Shown here piece after piece: positions 12,293 through 25,258 of a stretch of 64,000 nucleotides of DNA. This stretch comes from Paramacrobiotus metropolitanus (Eukaryota > Tardigrada > Eutardigrada > Parachela > Macrobiotidae), in the NCBI RefSeq assembly GCF_019649055.1, contig NW_026570276.1, positions 496,001 to 560,000 of the forward strand, given 5' to 3'. A program made the translations under genes and the position numbers. The notes under the pieces were generated by a model that searched no databases, was not told the DNA's origin, and worked only from the letters and a program-made list of their open reading frames with translations. Each line of letters starts with the position of its first letter. Positions within the stretch are counted from its first letter, which is position 1.

Positions 12293-14192
12293 ATTCAGCA
12301 ACACATCATGGACTTATGTAACAAGAGTCAAAGAGCTGTTTGAAGAAAATGCTGTAAACTCTGATGTACAGTAGTCATCGAATCCACAATTTCCGCAGAC
12401 AACAGAGTCGACGGTGTTGTTAACTTGCTGCACATGCCTTATTACGTACCACCCATAGTTACAACTTACACCCATAGTTACAACTTTCACCAGTCACCAG
12501 ATGATACCGTTGTCTGCACTTCCTGGGTGGGAGTGACCACTGACCAGTTCATTGTACAAAATCTTTTCACACAGATATGAACGGAAACTTTCTCTTTCAC
12601 GCGCTCCAGAACACGTGTATGCATTGTTTTGTGACTATTTGGTGCGTAATATCCGGTTCAGGAGTTCTGGGTGGGATAAGATCCAAAATTGTCAATGCAA
12701 GCAGGTGTATCCATAGCCCCGTTCCGATCTTTTCCACTCTTCCTGAAATCTGCAGACAAATATAAAGGTTATTTTGGCCTGGAGTCATAATTTTGGTATT
12801 TTATTTTCACAATTTTTTGCTCGGATTTAATTTGGCTGTTGTCACATGATTTTCATTGCCATTTGGCTCACATTACACCGCCGGTACTACTAGTACCGCT
12901 TTCTGCTAAAAAACTATAATATTATTGTACTATGTAATGTAATTGGCTGCATTTGTTAAAGGACTCATCAACAATTTTTTGAACAACTTTCCAGTTTTGT
13001 GTGAAGTTCGGCTTATGCATTAGCCATAATATGAGAGATATCACGATAGAACTAGAAAATCTTGTCATCCATAAATGTAATGTATGCCTATGGGGATGCA
13101 GAGAAAATTTTTAGTCAGCTGCAAAATTTGCTGATTTACAGTACAAGTTTAAGTTTAATGGTTTAACGTCCGCACACATTCAGGGAAAAATCCCAATTCG
13201 GGGCAGCAGACACTGTCAGACACTTCGGGGCAGCAAGTTGCCATTAATTTATGATCGCAATGCTACCTCAAATTAAAGCTCGAATTAAGGCTGGGGCAAA
13301 ACATCCCGACCGTCATTACATTAATTCATGTTTGCTTAGTCAGTTTGTAACCATTCATAAATCACGCACTGCCGGCTGGAGGAGAAAGGGATGTCTGAAA
13401 GCGTTTCTTGGGTTCTATCTGCATCTGCAAAACACTATTTAGGGTAAAAGGAGGTATTAAATTAATTTGATGCACTCGAGCAAACCCTGCCATGACTTAA
13501 TTAACCTTGACATTGTGTTGTAACAAGTTGGCAGCCAGCAAGCACCAGCCTGCAACGTTCGCGGTCGTACTAACTTTTAAAAGCACACGGCCAGCCACCC
13601 AACGGCAGGAAAGTTTGTTAATCAACGCACTGCCGACCCTTGGTGGCTGGTCTGTCACCATGTTGTAAGGGAGTCTAGGGCTGAAAATTAGCGCTTTGTT
13701 TCGTTACGAAGTTTATGGGAGCCTGCTTACAAAGCAGACTAGAAAACAATAAATTAACAGGCGCCGGGCGGCAACCATTACAGTAACGTGCAAAAGTCAG
13801 GAAATAATTTAGCCCAAGGGTTGAAAATCGGAGACGAACGTGATAGTGATACTGGAAACAGTTGCCGGTGGTATATGTACTTGTACGTAGCCAGCAAAAT
13901 TAGACTAAGTACACGTTTTGTGAGTTAATGTGGATGCTCGTATGTGGCTGTCTGATGACGGCGGCCGAATAGTATTAGACCCCTGAGCATGATGGGACAA
14001 AGCCGATTATTTGGATTTTACCGTGATTTGCAGTTCTTTAAACCACGAGGTACGCGCATAGTTGCTAATTGCTGCATTGAAAGTTATTTTGCTGTAACTG
14101 TAGCAATAAAACATGTAGGCGTTTGATGTTATTTTATGCGAGCGAGTTTACTGCATCTTCCCTACATTGCTGTATTTATTTGAATTTCTTAG
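12293..14192. other. about 1.9 kb without a gene I can support
   Basis: AT-rich intergenic DNA between the XKR gene and the first GPCR. A small duplicated phrase (TTCGGGGCAGCA at about 13198 and 13223) is the only structure noticed. The region ends in a TTCTTAG acceptor-like site (14192) that begins the GPCR transcript exon. Confidence 0.5.
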
Positions 14193-17100
14193 GTTCACCT
14201 TGAATTGAAAGAAGTAGTAGACAAGTTTCCTGCCAGTTTCGCCATGGACAACAGGAAAGCGCTTTTATCCGTGTTCGCGGCCATAATAGGCATGAATGAA
14301 TCTTCCTGGAACGAGATTGCAAACGCCATCGACAGTCGAAATGATACTCCGCAGTTTCTTTACACTGACAAACAAATCCGCGATGCTTACTTAGCATGCC
14401 GAGCTGTGTACTTCTGCCAGTTGTTCCTATGCACTCTTGGAAATGGACTGAACCTGTGGACGCTGATACGTAGTGCACCCACATGGAAGACGTCAGCGTG
14501 TCACTACATGATCGCCACTGCCATCGCTGATTTGGTTGCACTGTAAGTTCGCAATTAAAATTGATGTACCTCGAGGAAACTTACTGCTGCACCGTCTTGT
14601 ATAAGAGTTAAACCGCGTACAGTAAGTAATACTACGTCTATACAGAGTACTTCGATTTTGCTCAGGTTTCGAGCACTTTGCATAAACGTGAATTACGTGA
14701 CCATAAATCGGTCACCTACGTATCTTAATTCTAAACAAAACCAAGATTCAGAAATGAGTGTTGCCACGTCGTAACTGCATTTACTGCCGTTTATGGTTTA
14801 ATCACCATAACATCATTATAACTATTTAAAAGTAAAAACCAGCGCATATTAAATCCGACTCGTCAATTATACAGATCAATAGGTTTTCATAACAAACAAA
14901 TTGAAACTGGAAATCTCGAGGCCGGATGTACTTTAAAAAGATACGCGATCGGCTGTGATTCAAGCAACACGCCACATAGGTGGAGACCGGCGAGCAATTT
15001 GGGAAAGCCAAAAGCGCAAATGATCGAAACAGCACGAGAAAATCGAAAGTGACCGAAACAGCCAAGTGAGCTGCAAAACCGGCTTACAATGATACGATTA
15101 TATATACCCGGCAGGGTGTCAGGTGTATATACCCAATGTATTACGGTTGAAACGGATTTGGTAGAAATTAGAGATTTTTTGCCATACGTACACAAGACGA
15201 ACACAGCAAATTGTACCCCTAGGAGAAATCTCCTACAGTAGGGGTACAATTTGCTCTTGATTACCGGATCCCGGATACCTTGCACGAATATGCAGTTCTA
15301 AAAAATTTATTTGAAAAGCTTCTTTGATATTCTCACTATGTTAATCAATTCCGCTGTAGAAGTTTTTTCGTTACCAACAACTCAACTTTCCCCATGTTGG
15401 AATTTTAAAAACAAATTTTCTGCATTTACATAAATAAATATTACAACTCCTGGGAATATTTATTAGCAAAACAGGACAATGGAAACAGTAAGAAATTCGA
15501 GCATGATTCCGGTAACCATCACAGGACTACCGGCTTTACTAGTATCTCTTCAGAAAAATTAACAGGTGACCATCACCACTCTAACGGAAACATTTCAATA
15601 AAAAAAGAAATCATTTTCTTTCAGTGTTATGGCGGTTATAGAAGCAAAAAAACCCAAAATAAGCACGGAAGCCCAGCGGATCCTGTTAAGTTAAGTGAAA
15701 TCCATAATGCGGATTGCAATGCAAAAACGATCGCAAATGCTTAGTGCACTGACTGCATTTCAGTCAGTCATGGTTGTTCATGTAGGCGCCCGCTACAGAG
15801 GCTTTCAATTCAGTCAGTAGATTGAAATATTGATCTCTACCGTCTACAGCGGAATCGATTACAATAATATGAGAATGCCGAGGTATGCCAAATCACGTAA
15901 AAATGCTGAGATCTCCGAATGTGCAGGCTGCAACTGGCACACCTACTGTGTAAAGCGTATTTTAAACTGCTTTCCTCCTCTTTTTATAGATGGTCTGGTT
16001 TTTACTGCTTCTTGACGGATATTCAGTTTGGCGGCTTTGCGGACGAATATACTGATACATATCGACAGGATGTCCCTTCCGTTCGATATGTATATAAACT
16101 ATTCCTCCCATGGTTTTCTGATGCGTCGATGAGTTTATCCGATTGGTATGGTTACTGGAGATTACAAAATGTTCGATTCTGCATGAACGAATGCAGACAC
16201 ACATTGGCTGCTGGGGCGGGTGTTCATACGGGCGACCACAACTCCATAAGGTTACCCGTACATGCAGCCAGTAGGCTCAGTGCCCGTTTTTCCTGTGCCG
16301 CCAGCTCATAAACAAGTTTACAAGATGTTTTAATAACTTTTCAGGATTCTGGCTGTTTTCTCCTGGGAACGGCTGCTTGTGATTCTGAGTCCTTTTCGGT
16401 TTCGGTTTCTCCAGCGGGTGTTCACGGCGCGTCTTATCATTGTTCCTCTCGTCATCCTGTCGCTCGCATGCTACGTATACGATTTTGCAGGCAACTATTG
16501 TATGTATTCGTATACGCTGTATGAAATGGAACGAAACCCCCCTTGGACTTGCTCCCAAGTGATAACTTCACGATCGTGGTGGCCATTGGACAGGCGCGCC
16601 CATGTATGTGCTGTAGAGGGGGCAACGGACAACGGACCCTTATTTCAATATTAGGCAATGTGTTCTAAACTCTTTACCATAATTCAGAATTACCCATTGT
16701 GATGTACGTAGCGGCGGTGTATACTTTATTAATACAACTGCTCGCTACCGAGCCAACCAGACAACTAATCGCTAAACAAGGCGACAACAAGGGACAATAG
16801 ATACGCCGTTGCTACGGCACATTAGCCATAGCCACAGGATAACAATTCACGAGATGCTTTGCACTCGTACGTCACTGTACCAGTACGTACAGTCATACAC
16901 TACCCCCACTTTGCCATCACATTCCAAACAATATGGGTAACGAACAGCAGAGCGATTGCAGCAAGTGATCTCAGGTCATCAAAGCAGTTCGGGTTGCAGT
17001 TACCAGCATTGAGATTTTTTACTGAATGTCGCTGATAAACTTTCTTGAAACACGCTGGGATTCATACGAATCATACTAATTCATTCGATTTGCTTTAATT

Positions 17101-17639
17101 TGCAGGCAGCGGTTCATGTTCTGATATTTCTGCTGATCCTGATTCCGAGTGTATTCCTGATTGCTTTTCTTGCTCGCCAAAGACATTCGGAGTTCGGGAA
17201 GATGCGTCGCTTGCAGAAACAGGCTGGCAACAATGCAGCCGTGTCACAGGTGTCACCGTCTCCCGACAAATCCCAGCACGGAATTAACATCATCCTACTG
17301 AGCAGTGCACTGCTCTATCTCATCACGAGGACCCCCAAAATCTTTGACCAGTGTGCATTATTACTACCGCCAAGCGTTAAATTGTCTTACAAGGATGATC
17401 ACGGCGCGTATGCTCTATCGCAGCCAATCATCGTGGTAACAACCTACTTGGGCTATTCGTTAAATTTTTACATTTACTTGTTAACTGAATATCAATACCG
17501 ACGCCGCTTCATCGAACTAGTAGTCCGTCCAGTGTGCCGTCCATGCTGTCCCACCTTGTTTACTGGGGAAAGGACTGAACGACGAGCCATTGCTGGAGAA
17601 ATTAGCCCAAATCCGACGACACATACTACTCAGCTGTAG
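14193..17639 (+). CDS. Rhodopsin-like GPCR (copy 1), four exons, intact, 415 aa
   Basis: Seven-transmembrane receptor of class A type. Coding exons: 14244-14542 (extracellular N-terminus, TM1 with L-G-N, TM2 with ADL), 15990-16145 (first extracellular loop into TM3), 16345-16603 (TM3 end, TM4, second loop), 17106-17639 (TM5-TM7, tail). Phases 2-2-0 join without a stop; donors GTAAGT, GTATGG, GTATGT. Start ATG 14244; an acceptor at 14192 implies an intron in the 5' UTR. The E/DRY motif is replaced by WER (SWERLLVILSPFR). The TM6 CWxP signature is not seen; the segment reads LLYLITRTPK. TM7 ends in LNFYIYLL in place of NPxxY. Asn-rich N-terminus with glycosylation sequons. The ligand is unknown; it resembles the peptide-receptor side of class A, but that is inference. 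Confidence 0.85.
15205..15255. repeat. near-perfect hairpin in intron 1 of GPCR copy 1
   Basis: A 17-bp outer stem beginning AGCAAATTGTACCCCTA, with an inner GGAG/CTCC stem. Same style as the hairpins at 6629 and 59405. The rest of this intron (14543-15989) shows no gene. Confidence 0.85.
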
Positions 17640-19289
17640 GGTTGCTCTTTCCTGCTGCAAGATCAAAACGAGTTTGATATAGCGCATGTTGTTAAAGTCA
17701 ACAGCAGCTTCTTTATGAGCAAATAATGGTTCTTACCCTACGGGTAGTACTTTTTACGTTGCTGATATTTGCATTGACTGTTAAATTTTTGGAATTGTAA
17801 TCTCTTAGCTCTCTTGGTATCCCACTATCTACCTCCATTAGTACTCTAGGCAATAACGATCAAAATAACAAATGGTGCACAGGCACGGTACGACACAGAC
17901 TCACAATTAAAATGTAGTACTAGTACGTTATTCGTTTACTTGACCGATCGCTTACTTTTCCTCGGCTGTTTCCCTGTCGGCTCTGCGACAGGTTTTGAAC
18001 TGAGTTCCCGTTGGGCACTCACTGGAGAAAAATTTAGAAAAACCGCAGTACAATGTACATACACAGACTTCAACTATAATGATCCTTCAAACAGCAATGT
18101 CGCTCTTATATATAGAGTCACGGCACTGGCCACAACAGGAACTTGCAAGCAGCTGCAGAGTACACAGAGAAATCCGGATCTTTCGCGTACAAAATAAAAC
18201 ACAAATTTTCTTGCTCTAAAATCTTACACATTTGAGATGTACATATTAAAATAATTTCCAGTTCACCGTAGGGCGGTGGTTACGAAATATTAAATTTGAT
18301 ATATAACGGTATAAGTAAATTTTGTTAGGTACATATATCAACCTGTTTCACGTCACCGTGCTTTTTCGTTCACGGCCACCGGGGTTATCTTTCGAATGGT
18401 GGTGTACGTGTTACCTATCAATGTTGCGCGAGCATAAATTAGTAAAGGCAGCAAAAACTAAAGCGATGTCATACTGGAGTAGGATGTAATAAGGGTCTAA
18501 TGAGTACCAATATGATGATTACCATTATCAGAACCGAGCAATCACTGGATCCAGTGGCCGATCGCAGCCGTACCCCGCAGCCGGGATTTATTGGACCATA
18601 CCATACGTAAACACTAAAATAAGCCACCGAAACTAATGTCAGCTTTCGAAACTGCATGTAAATCTGCAAAGTTTGCTGTCCTCATGAACGTTGGTGGGAA
18701 CACGCAGTCAATCGATGATTACCGGTTAGGCAATATTAATGTTCTGCTTAGCACTGTATTTATTTACAAAATATGCTCTGTGCCGCTGTGCGTACCGTGT
18801 TCGAAACACTCGTAGCCTCGTACAATTACGGAATGGTACCCAGTACGATTAACATACATTGCATTTTTTGCGCGTCGCGAAGGCAGAACCGGCTAGCTTT
18901 CTGAAAACCAGTTCATAACAGCGCAGTTATTGTTTCCTCTTGCTTAAATCTGCCAGAAGTGGCATGTAACCAGTTGTACAATTCATGCACTATGGACGCA
19001 AAAATACTGTACTTAATAGTAAAAGGCGTGATATTGTGTGTTAAAAGGGTCAAAAATCGTTAAAGCGCCTGAAGGTACATTTTGCTGTAAAATTCTGCCA
19101 TGATAGTTCAGCATGGTAAAAACTGAATTTCAAGTAAGTATAGTAATATACCTCGATCTTCAATATCTTAACCGGCGATCTGCTATATATCCACGGTCTA
19201 CGTTTTTTAAGGTAGCAATGCACCGTTGGTTCTTATTACGGACAATACCGTGGCGGTGTTTTCCTCTTCCACACCGTTTTTCAATATAT
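17640..19289. other. about 1.65 kb intergenic, nothing recognised
   Basis: Between GPCR copies 1 and 2. Contains short open frames without family similarity and a TATATATAG string at about 18109 with no gene after it. Confidence 0.5.
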
Positions 19290-21035
19290 ATGAATACCTC
19301 GAGCTGGAATCCGAATGGACACACTTTGCACGATATCAGTATGAACATCTTCAACAAAAGTCAAGAAAACGATCAACCAACCGGTAACACCTCAGCACAG
19401 CTGCTGCCAGCGCGATATACTGGCGATCAGGTGCGTCACGCTTATCTGGCGTGTCGCCCTGTGTTTTTTTGCCTCTTGGTCCTGTGCACCGTGGGCAATG
19501 TGCTGAATTTGGCGGTCTTATTACGTAGTGCGTCGACGTGGAGAACATCCGCTTCTCATTACATGATCGCCACCGCGGTCTCTGATTTGGTAGCTTTATA
19601 AGTTTGCTAGCGAATTTTATTCTGTGCAAGCGTACTTCATTGCGAACTGCGTATGGATATACGGTAATGTATTGTAAAGACAGACTGCTCGCAAAATTTT
19701 GGATACAAAGTATATATAGATACGGCACTTTTAAAAGGTATGCATGTATAATGAACCTAAAAATTTTGAAGCGCAGTGCAGTTGCTTCCAGTAATACTTA
19801 TATCTAGATATAATTATATATACAGATCTGTATAGTAGGTACTTTTCTTGCTAAGGCACACTGGAATGCGCTGGAATTCATTGAGCTGAACAAAAAGTCA
19901 AGTTTGACCTTTATGTACTCTGTATATGTACCCTGCCTTTTAGATGGCTTAGCTTACCCGACTTCTTATCCGATCAAGCAGTGGTTGCTATATGCCTCAG
20001 TCCAGAGTACATTTCAAGCGGAGCAAATCTCGTCCTTCCATGGTTCTCGAACGCTTCCATGATTTTAGCTGATTGGTGAGGTTTTTAGCACTAAAAGCAA
20101 AACTCGGTTGGCACTGTTCCATTTTCAGGATCATGGTGGTATTCTCGTGGGAGCGTTTACTTGTGATTCTCAGTCCGTTTCGGTACGGCTTCCTGCAGCG
20201 CGTCGTAACAGCGCGCATTATTATTGTCGCCCTTGTCATTTTCTCGCTTGCCAGCTACATGTACGAATTTGCAGCGAACTACGATTTTATCGAACGCCCT
20301 GAGTGGCTCTCGGAGTGGGCCGAACAGAACCAAGTGGCATTAGTAGGTACTACATTGATATAACTAAATGTTGGCAAAAACAAGAATCATCAATGTCATT
20401 TAGCTAATAACAGCGATTTAAGGTGTTTAATTTAACCAGAAACAGTTGATTGCATTTGAACATCTGTTAAGTGCATAATCTGCAGATTGCAGCGCGCATT
20501 CTGACGTTTCTCTTGATCCTTATCCCCAGCATAATTTTAATCATCATTCTTGCACGGCATCAAAAATCGGAGTTCAGCAAGATGCGCCGCTCGCAGAAAG
20601 CCAGCATCGCGGCTTCGGCATCGACACATGGCGCCCCCATGCCGACCGATAGATCCTTATCCCAACATGCCACCAACATCATCCTGCTGAGCAGTGCACT
20701 GCTGCATCTCATCACGCGAACTCCAAAGTTTTTCGATTTGTGTGCATGGGCGATACCGGGAGACAGCCGTATCTTATGTCACGGATCTTAGCGTGTTCTT
20801 TCTCGCGCAACCAGTTATCAGTGTAATATCATACATGGGTTATTCCCTTAATTTCTATATTTACTTATTAACTGAACGTCAGTATCGCCGCCGTTTCATC
20901 CAGCTAGTTCTTCGTCCAGTATTCCGCTCATGCTTCCCCTCACAGTTGACGGCTGGGAGCAGTGAACGGCGAACTGAAAACCTGGAGCTAAGCGTGAGAC
21001 GGTCAGCGGATAACAATCATAACACCCAGCTGTAA
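19290..21035 (+). pseudogene. Rhodopsin-like GPCR (copy 2), probably inactivated
   Basis: Paralogue of copy 1 with the same four-exon plan: 19290-19597, 19944-20075, 20129-20342, 20486-21035. TM1 (LCTVGNVLNLAVLL), TM2, WER motif (SWERLLVILSPFRYG), TM5, TM6 and a TM7 ending LNFYIYLL are all recognisable. Two lesions: the exon 1 donor reads ATAAGT where copy 1 has GTAAGT, and exon 4 is one base out of frame (the TM5-TM6 frame ends at about 20791; the TM7 frame opens before it). Exons 1-3 are otherwise in phase. A non-canonical AT donor plus an indel suggests a pseudogene, but a sequencing error in exon 4 is possible. Confidence 0.78.
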
Positions 21036-21653
21036 GTCTGCGATTCGTCCACAAAAACTTACCAATACTTCGATTAATGTTAATAAAGTGGGTCTGAACC
21101 GTCTGCACGGCAGATCGTGCGCGGAAAGGTCACTAAAGTTGATACGAGAGCCCGCTAGAAAAACAGACAAATCCTTGCGATATTCAGAATCTACTGTCAA
21201 ACCGCAAATGAAAGTAACATGCTATTTGGAAAAAGTGCTCCGGTGCAGACTGTTCAGAACTGCGATAAGGCGCGAAAAAGGCGGAAAAGGCTGGCACAAC
21301 GCGTCACTGGTTTCGAACAAAAATTAGAAGTGTTATTTTTCTTGTTCTGACCGTGGGGTTTTTTAAAGTTTAAGTGTAAATGGCATCTGCTTGTACAAAT
21401 TGAAAATAAAGTTACACATAAACGAAATTGCCGCTCATTGTGGTTGAGTTATCCGTTCTCTCGATATCTTGAGACGACTGAATGATGGGTCTGATACTAC
21501 CGCCGTCTTACAGTCACTTGGACAAACACAAAAAGAGCGCTGCCGATTACGATACCCGTCTTACATGTTACGGTACCAGCAACTTTTAATGCTTATCGAA
21601 CGATAACCATGAAATTTATCTCGCTAAAAATGTAACGGAACACAGTCGATTCT

Positions 21654-22405
21654 TCTCTGCAAAAAAATATCCTTCTCGTATATATATGTACGAATACACC
21701 CAAGGAAATATTTAGCTTGTTAGTGCCATTTACCGAGTCACTTCCAAGTTGTTAACCACTACAAACAAGTGGCCAACGCAACCGGCCACGCCCCCTCAGC
21801 CGTCGCACAAAGCTGAAACAATTGTTTAGGTGACAGAAGCATTACAAGGATAATTCAATCGTGACGTTAAACAGCTCGGTGTCAACCAGGGACTACACTG
21901 TCGGTTGTTACCGAGACAGGTCTCGTGCCGAATTGACGCGCGAAGACGGAATGTCGTGATAATAATACTATTACTCATCCGGTTATGACTATACATTTTC
22001 TTTTTACTGCTGTTTATGGGCGCCTGCTTGTTCGTGTTTAAGTCCGCAGTCTTAACACAGTATTTCAGAAAAGGCCGGCAGGTGTCTCTTTCTTGTTTAC
22101 TTCGATATAACGGATATAGTGTGATTTATGTTGTTTGTTATTCGACTGATCGTTACACTCTATGGGGAACGTTGCTGATTTTCAGTTCCCCTTAAAGTCG
22201 GGCATTTAGCAAAAGGGCAGGCATGCCCTTTTGCTAAAATAATAAGGTGGTTGTTAGATTACTGAAAATAATATGGCGGTTGTTAGATTACTGCAGCAGC
22301 GTTATTCGGAAATGAAAAATCACAACTTTGAGCAAATTCAACGGATTTCACCATGCAAGACAATATTACCTTGTGTATATATAGAATTTCACTGTAACCA
22401 TCATT
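21654..22405 (+). repeat. duplicated upstream region of GPCR copies 3 and 4
   Basis: Matches 62336-63237 upstream of GPCR copy 4 in the same order. Shared phrases include CCCAAGGAAATRTTTAGCTTGTT, GACGTTAAACAGCTCGGTG and GTTACCGAGACAGGTCTCGTG. The two receptor genes were duplicated with at least 750 bp of 5' DNA. Confidence 0.85.
22376..22384 (+). promoter_or_regulatory. TATA-like box of GPCR copy 3
   Basis: TATATATAG lies 22 bp before the ATG at 22406. GPCR copy 4 has TATAAATAG at the equivalent spot (63208). Conserved between the duplicates, but a TATA box usually lies ~30 bp before the transcript start, which would put the start at or after this ATG. Either the real start codon is further in, or this is not a TATA box. 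Confidence 0.3.
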
Positions 22406-22661
22406 ATGGCTGCACACGATAGGCTGAATCGAGATCCTCACCATCCGTCCAACAATTCAAATGGCACGAGTTGGATCACTTATACCGAGGATAACGCAGT
22501 TCACGACTTTGGTCACCACCAGTACTCTAACCATTCTCAACACGATCTCTACAATGATGACCAGATTGATGAGGCGAATTATATCTTTGCCTGCCTTTGG
22601 GTGTGCATGTTGATCCTGTGCACCGTCGGCAATGCGCTTAATCTGTCCGTATTATTGCGTA

Positions 22662-23619
22662 CCGGGTGGCTGAGCAAAATGGCGGTCTGATTCAAGGTGG
22701 TGCGCTGGATGCGTCTGTTGCTTGATTGACATCATCTTAGGTTCATTCGAAAGAGCAATGCTTTTAACATAAAAAAGTTAAGTCGAGGCAAGATTTTCCT
22801 AAGTCTCGACGTTTTCTAAGATTTTTTCGAAAAACTGGGTGGGTTTAGGGGCTGTCCTGGAAGGGAAAATTTAAAAATACCCGCTTCTAAACCAAAAATT
22901 GCTGCTAATCAGCTGAGCAGAAAAAATTTTCTCGGGTTAGTGTTTCCGATAGAGGGGTTCATCCTTGTTTTTTTACTGTATGGAATTGCAGTATTCTAGC
23001 AACGGTGCTCGGCCAGCAGACGGAATAACTGAGACTCTGCACGACTAATTCTCATGAAATCCGCTAGAAGGAGTTTTGAAATCGAATTCTAAATCAACGC
23101 TTCGAAAACTTGTCTGGTTTGATCTTGTTCCTGGAAGCGCAATGTGTCAGCTACATTTTGAAATAAAACCGACATTTCTTGTTGCTTCCTAACACGCAGC
23201 CAAAAATTTTAACGAAAAATGGTCATAAAAATAAAATTAAAAACCGGCATTTTTTGGGAAAGTCACAAAGTGCGCCGACCGCATAACTCGTCCAGCGCAT
23301 GCAATATGTCAACAACTGTTTTTTAATTGAAAGAAGGTGTGTTTCTCTTGACAAAGCAGTTAAAGATATTCAAAAAGTCCATACTGGAAAGAAATGCCAC
23401 GAAATTCTAAGTTTGGAAAGCTGGGACACGAAAAATTTACACACGACCTTGGATTGCGCCATTGCAAGCGATCACGGCTTACGTTTTCCAAAAACGTTTT
23501 GTTGATTCTGATAGCCAAAAAAATTTCCTATTGAACGAGTCTTATCAATTTACGGTCGAACCACAGGCTGACGAGAAACAAACTAAAACATGAGACCGCC
23601 ATTTTTTTCAGCCACCCGG
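22662..23619. mobile_element. 958-bp TIR DNA element in GPCR copy 3 exon 1
   Basis: Terminal inverted repeats of about 27 bp, starting CCGGGTGGCTGA and containing AATGGCGGTCT, with 2-3 mismatches. Flanked on both sides by GTA (22659-22661 and 23620-23622), a 3-bp target duplication. No complete transposase; a short plus-strand stretch near 23115-23190 with AMCQLHF faintly recalls a THAP-type C-x-x-H-F, but too little remains. Non-autonomous, family not assigned. Confidence 0.8.
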
Positions 23620-23892
23620 GTAAATTTAAAAACGTGGAAAACGTCCGCTTGTCATTATACGTATGATCCCTACCGCCGTAGCTGATCTTGTCTCTCTGTA
23701 ATTGTCAGAATTATTAGTTAACAGGAAGGGTAGGTGGAATACATTTGTACTTCAATTTTCGTCATATTTCGGTCATTTATTAAACGTTTTCATGAACCGG
23801 TCAGGGTGTGCTTTTGCAGCGACCCCATTCGGCTCGCTAAATCCTTTGTTTTGTTTGCAAAATTTTTATAAGGATGTTTCTGCTTCGAAACA

Positions 23893-24410
23893 TTCGGCAC
23901 CGCGACATTTCACCTAGGATAATTAGTCCCAGGACATCAAGGCGCAGACATTTCGCCGCGAGTTCATTTTACCGCGCTTCGTTTTCCGCCGGGACAGTTA
24001 GTCGTCGGGACATCACGCCACCGGACATTTCTTCCCGTAGCCGTTTTGGCGCCGACAATTTCGTTTTCTTGAGCCGGCCACATAAGAAAACATGAGAAAA
24101 CATAAGAAATATCTATGAAAACTTATGAAAACCTGGGTGAAAAAAAAAACAAAAACCTAAAAAACCTGTTACAACTAAGCGTGTCGAATTCGTTCGCGGT
24201 AAATTGACGCATGATTCGAGAGCTCCGAGACGGATTTTCCGCGATCGGATATCCTGCGTCAAAATTTCACAGAATTGAAATGTCTCAAAGCAATATGTTC
24301 TAAGGCGAGGTGTCGCAGTATCTCCGTCGCAGTGTCTTCGCGGCGAAAAGTCGCGCGTTGAACTTGAGTGCGGCGAAATATCGCACTCCCAGTTGCCCGG
24401 GTACGGAAAA
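23893..24410. repeat. GACATTTCGCCG-module repeat, copy A (intron 1 of GPCR copy 3)
   Basis: The left part repeats variants of GACATTTCGCCG separated by 10-15 bases. The middle is A-rich. The right part begins AAGCGTGTCGAATTCG and carries the complement GGCGAAATRTCGC. The same architecture recurs in the copy that flanks the giant element (24548-24686 plus 49279-49753). It is absent from the corresponding intron of GPCR copy 4, so it is an insertion. Confidence 0.7.
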
Positions 24411-24547
24411 ATTCACAAGCGATGTTTTACTATAAAAGAATCATTTCTGAAAATTCGTTTTGTTACAGTACGTACTTTTGGCACATGGGGGCCAACTTAT
24501 GGAGTTCTACACTTACAGTGACCAAAGTATAAGAAAAAACCGAAGTA

Positions 24548-24686
24548 CAATCCGTATACCAAATGATATTGGCACCGCGGCATTTCGCCGAGGACAACTA
24601 GTCGCAGGACTTTTGGTCGGAAACATTTCGTCGCGGGACATTTAGTCGGCAGGCCGTTTAAACGCCGAGACACTTCGCTGTGAGTC
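24548..24686. repeat. GACATTTCGCCG-module repeat, copy B, left half
   Basis: Starts GGCACCGCGGCATTTCGCCG and repeats the module four or five times before being cut at AGTC by the 3' LTR of the giant element. The right half is at 49279-49753. Confidence 0.7.
24683..24686. other. 4-bp target-site duplication AGTC (left)
   Basis: AGTC directly before the LTR start at 24687, matched by AGTC at 49275-49278 directly after the other LTR. Confidence 0.85.
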
Positions 24687-25258
24687 TGTCGTGTATAAGC
24701 GTTCACGCCGGTTAGGGCTCCATGAACAATCTTTACTCTTCCACGCCTGTAATGCTCAGTCAGTAGGCACTCGTACTCTCAAACTGTAACAGATAAACTA
24801 CGGTGGAAACGACGGACGACTCGGGAACACGGGAACTCAGGAATCCCTAACGAAGAGTCCAACTACAATCTCCGGTCGCAGTTTCTACGAGGATCAACAA
24901 GAGCTAGGACGATGGTGTCACGAGCAAACCTGTATACTAAGCGATAATCCGGGAACGACTATGCACTTCCGTAGGAACAAGTATTGCTGCCTCTTTATTA
25001 ATACACTTCGTAGTCCACAACACAAGGAAATCGTAATTAGAAAGCAGTCTCAGAAGTAAATCTCAGACTACTGATACCGATATTAGAAGTGACAGGAACT
25101 TATATAGACTCTGCGCTATGACATCACTTACACCACTAGTAAAAGAGAACAGCAAATCACAGCATTGATTGACTAGATTATCCGTATGTTGCAGGTGGAA
25201 GGCGGACAGTCAGCATCCGTACGTACATCCCGGCGTGTGATCCTACTCCCACACGTCA
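24687..25258 (-). repeat. 3' LTR of the giant element (572 bp)
   Basis: Plus-strand ends TGTCGTG...CACGTCA. Compared by eye base for base with 48703-49274, it shows one substitution and no indel. On the minus strand it reads TGACGTGTGG...ACACGACA, so TG...CA holds in both directions. The minus-strand sequence just before it (25259-25266, CGTGGGGG) is a short candidate polypurine tract. Confidence 0.97.

Noticed and set aside
12597-12788. Minus-strand ORF of 63 aa
   Set aside because: Some protein-like composition, but no family, no splice context and no start evidence.
18100-18197. TATA-box promoter near 18109
   Set aside because: No gene follows; TATATA is frequent in this AT-rich DNA.
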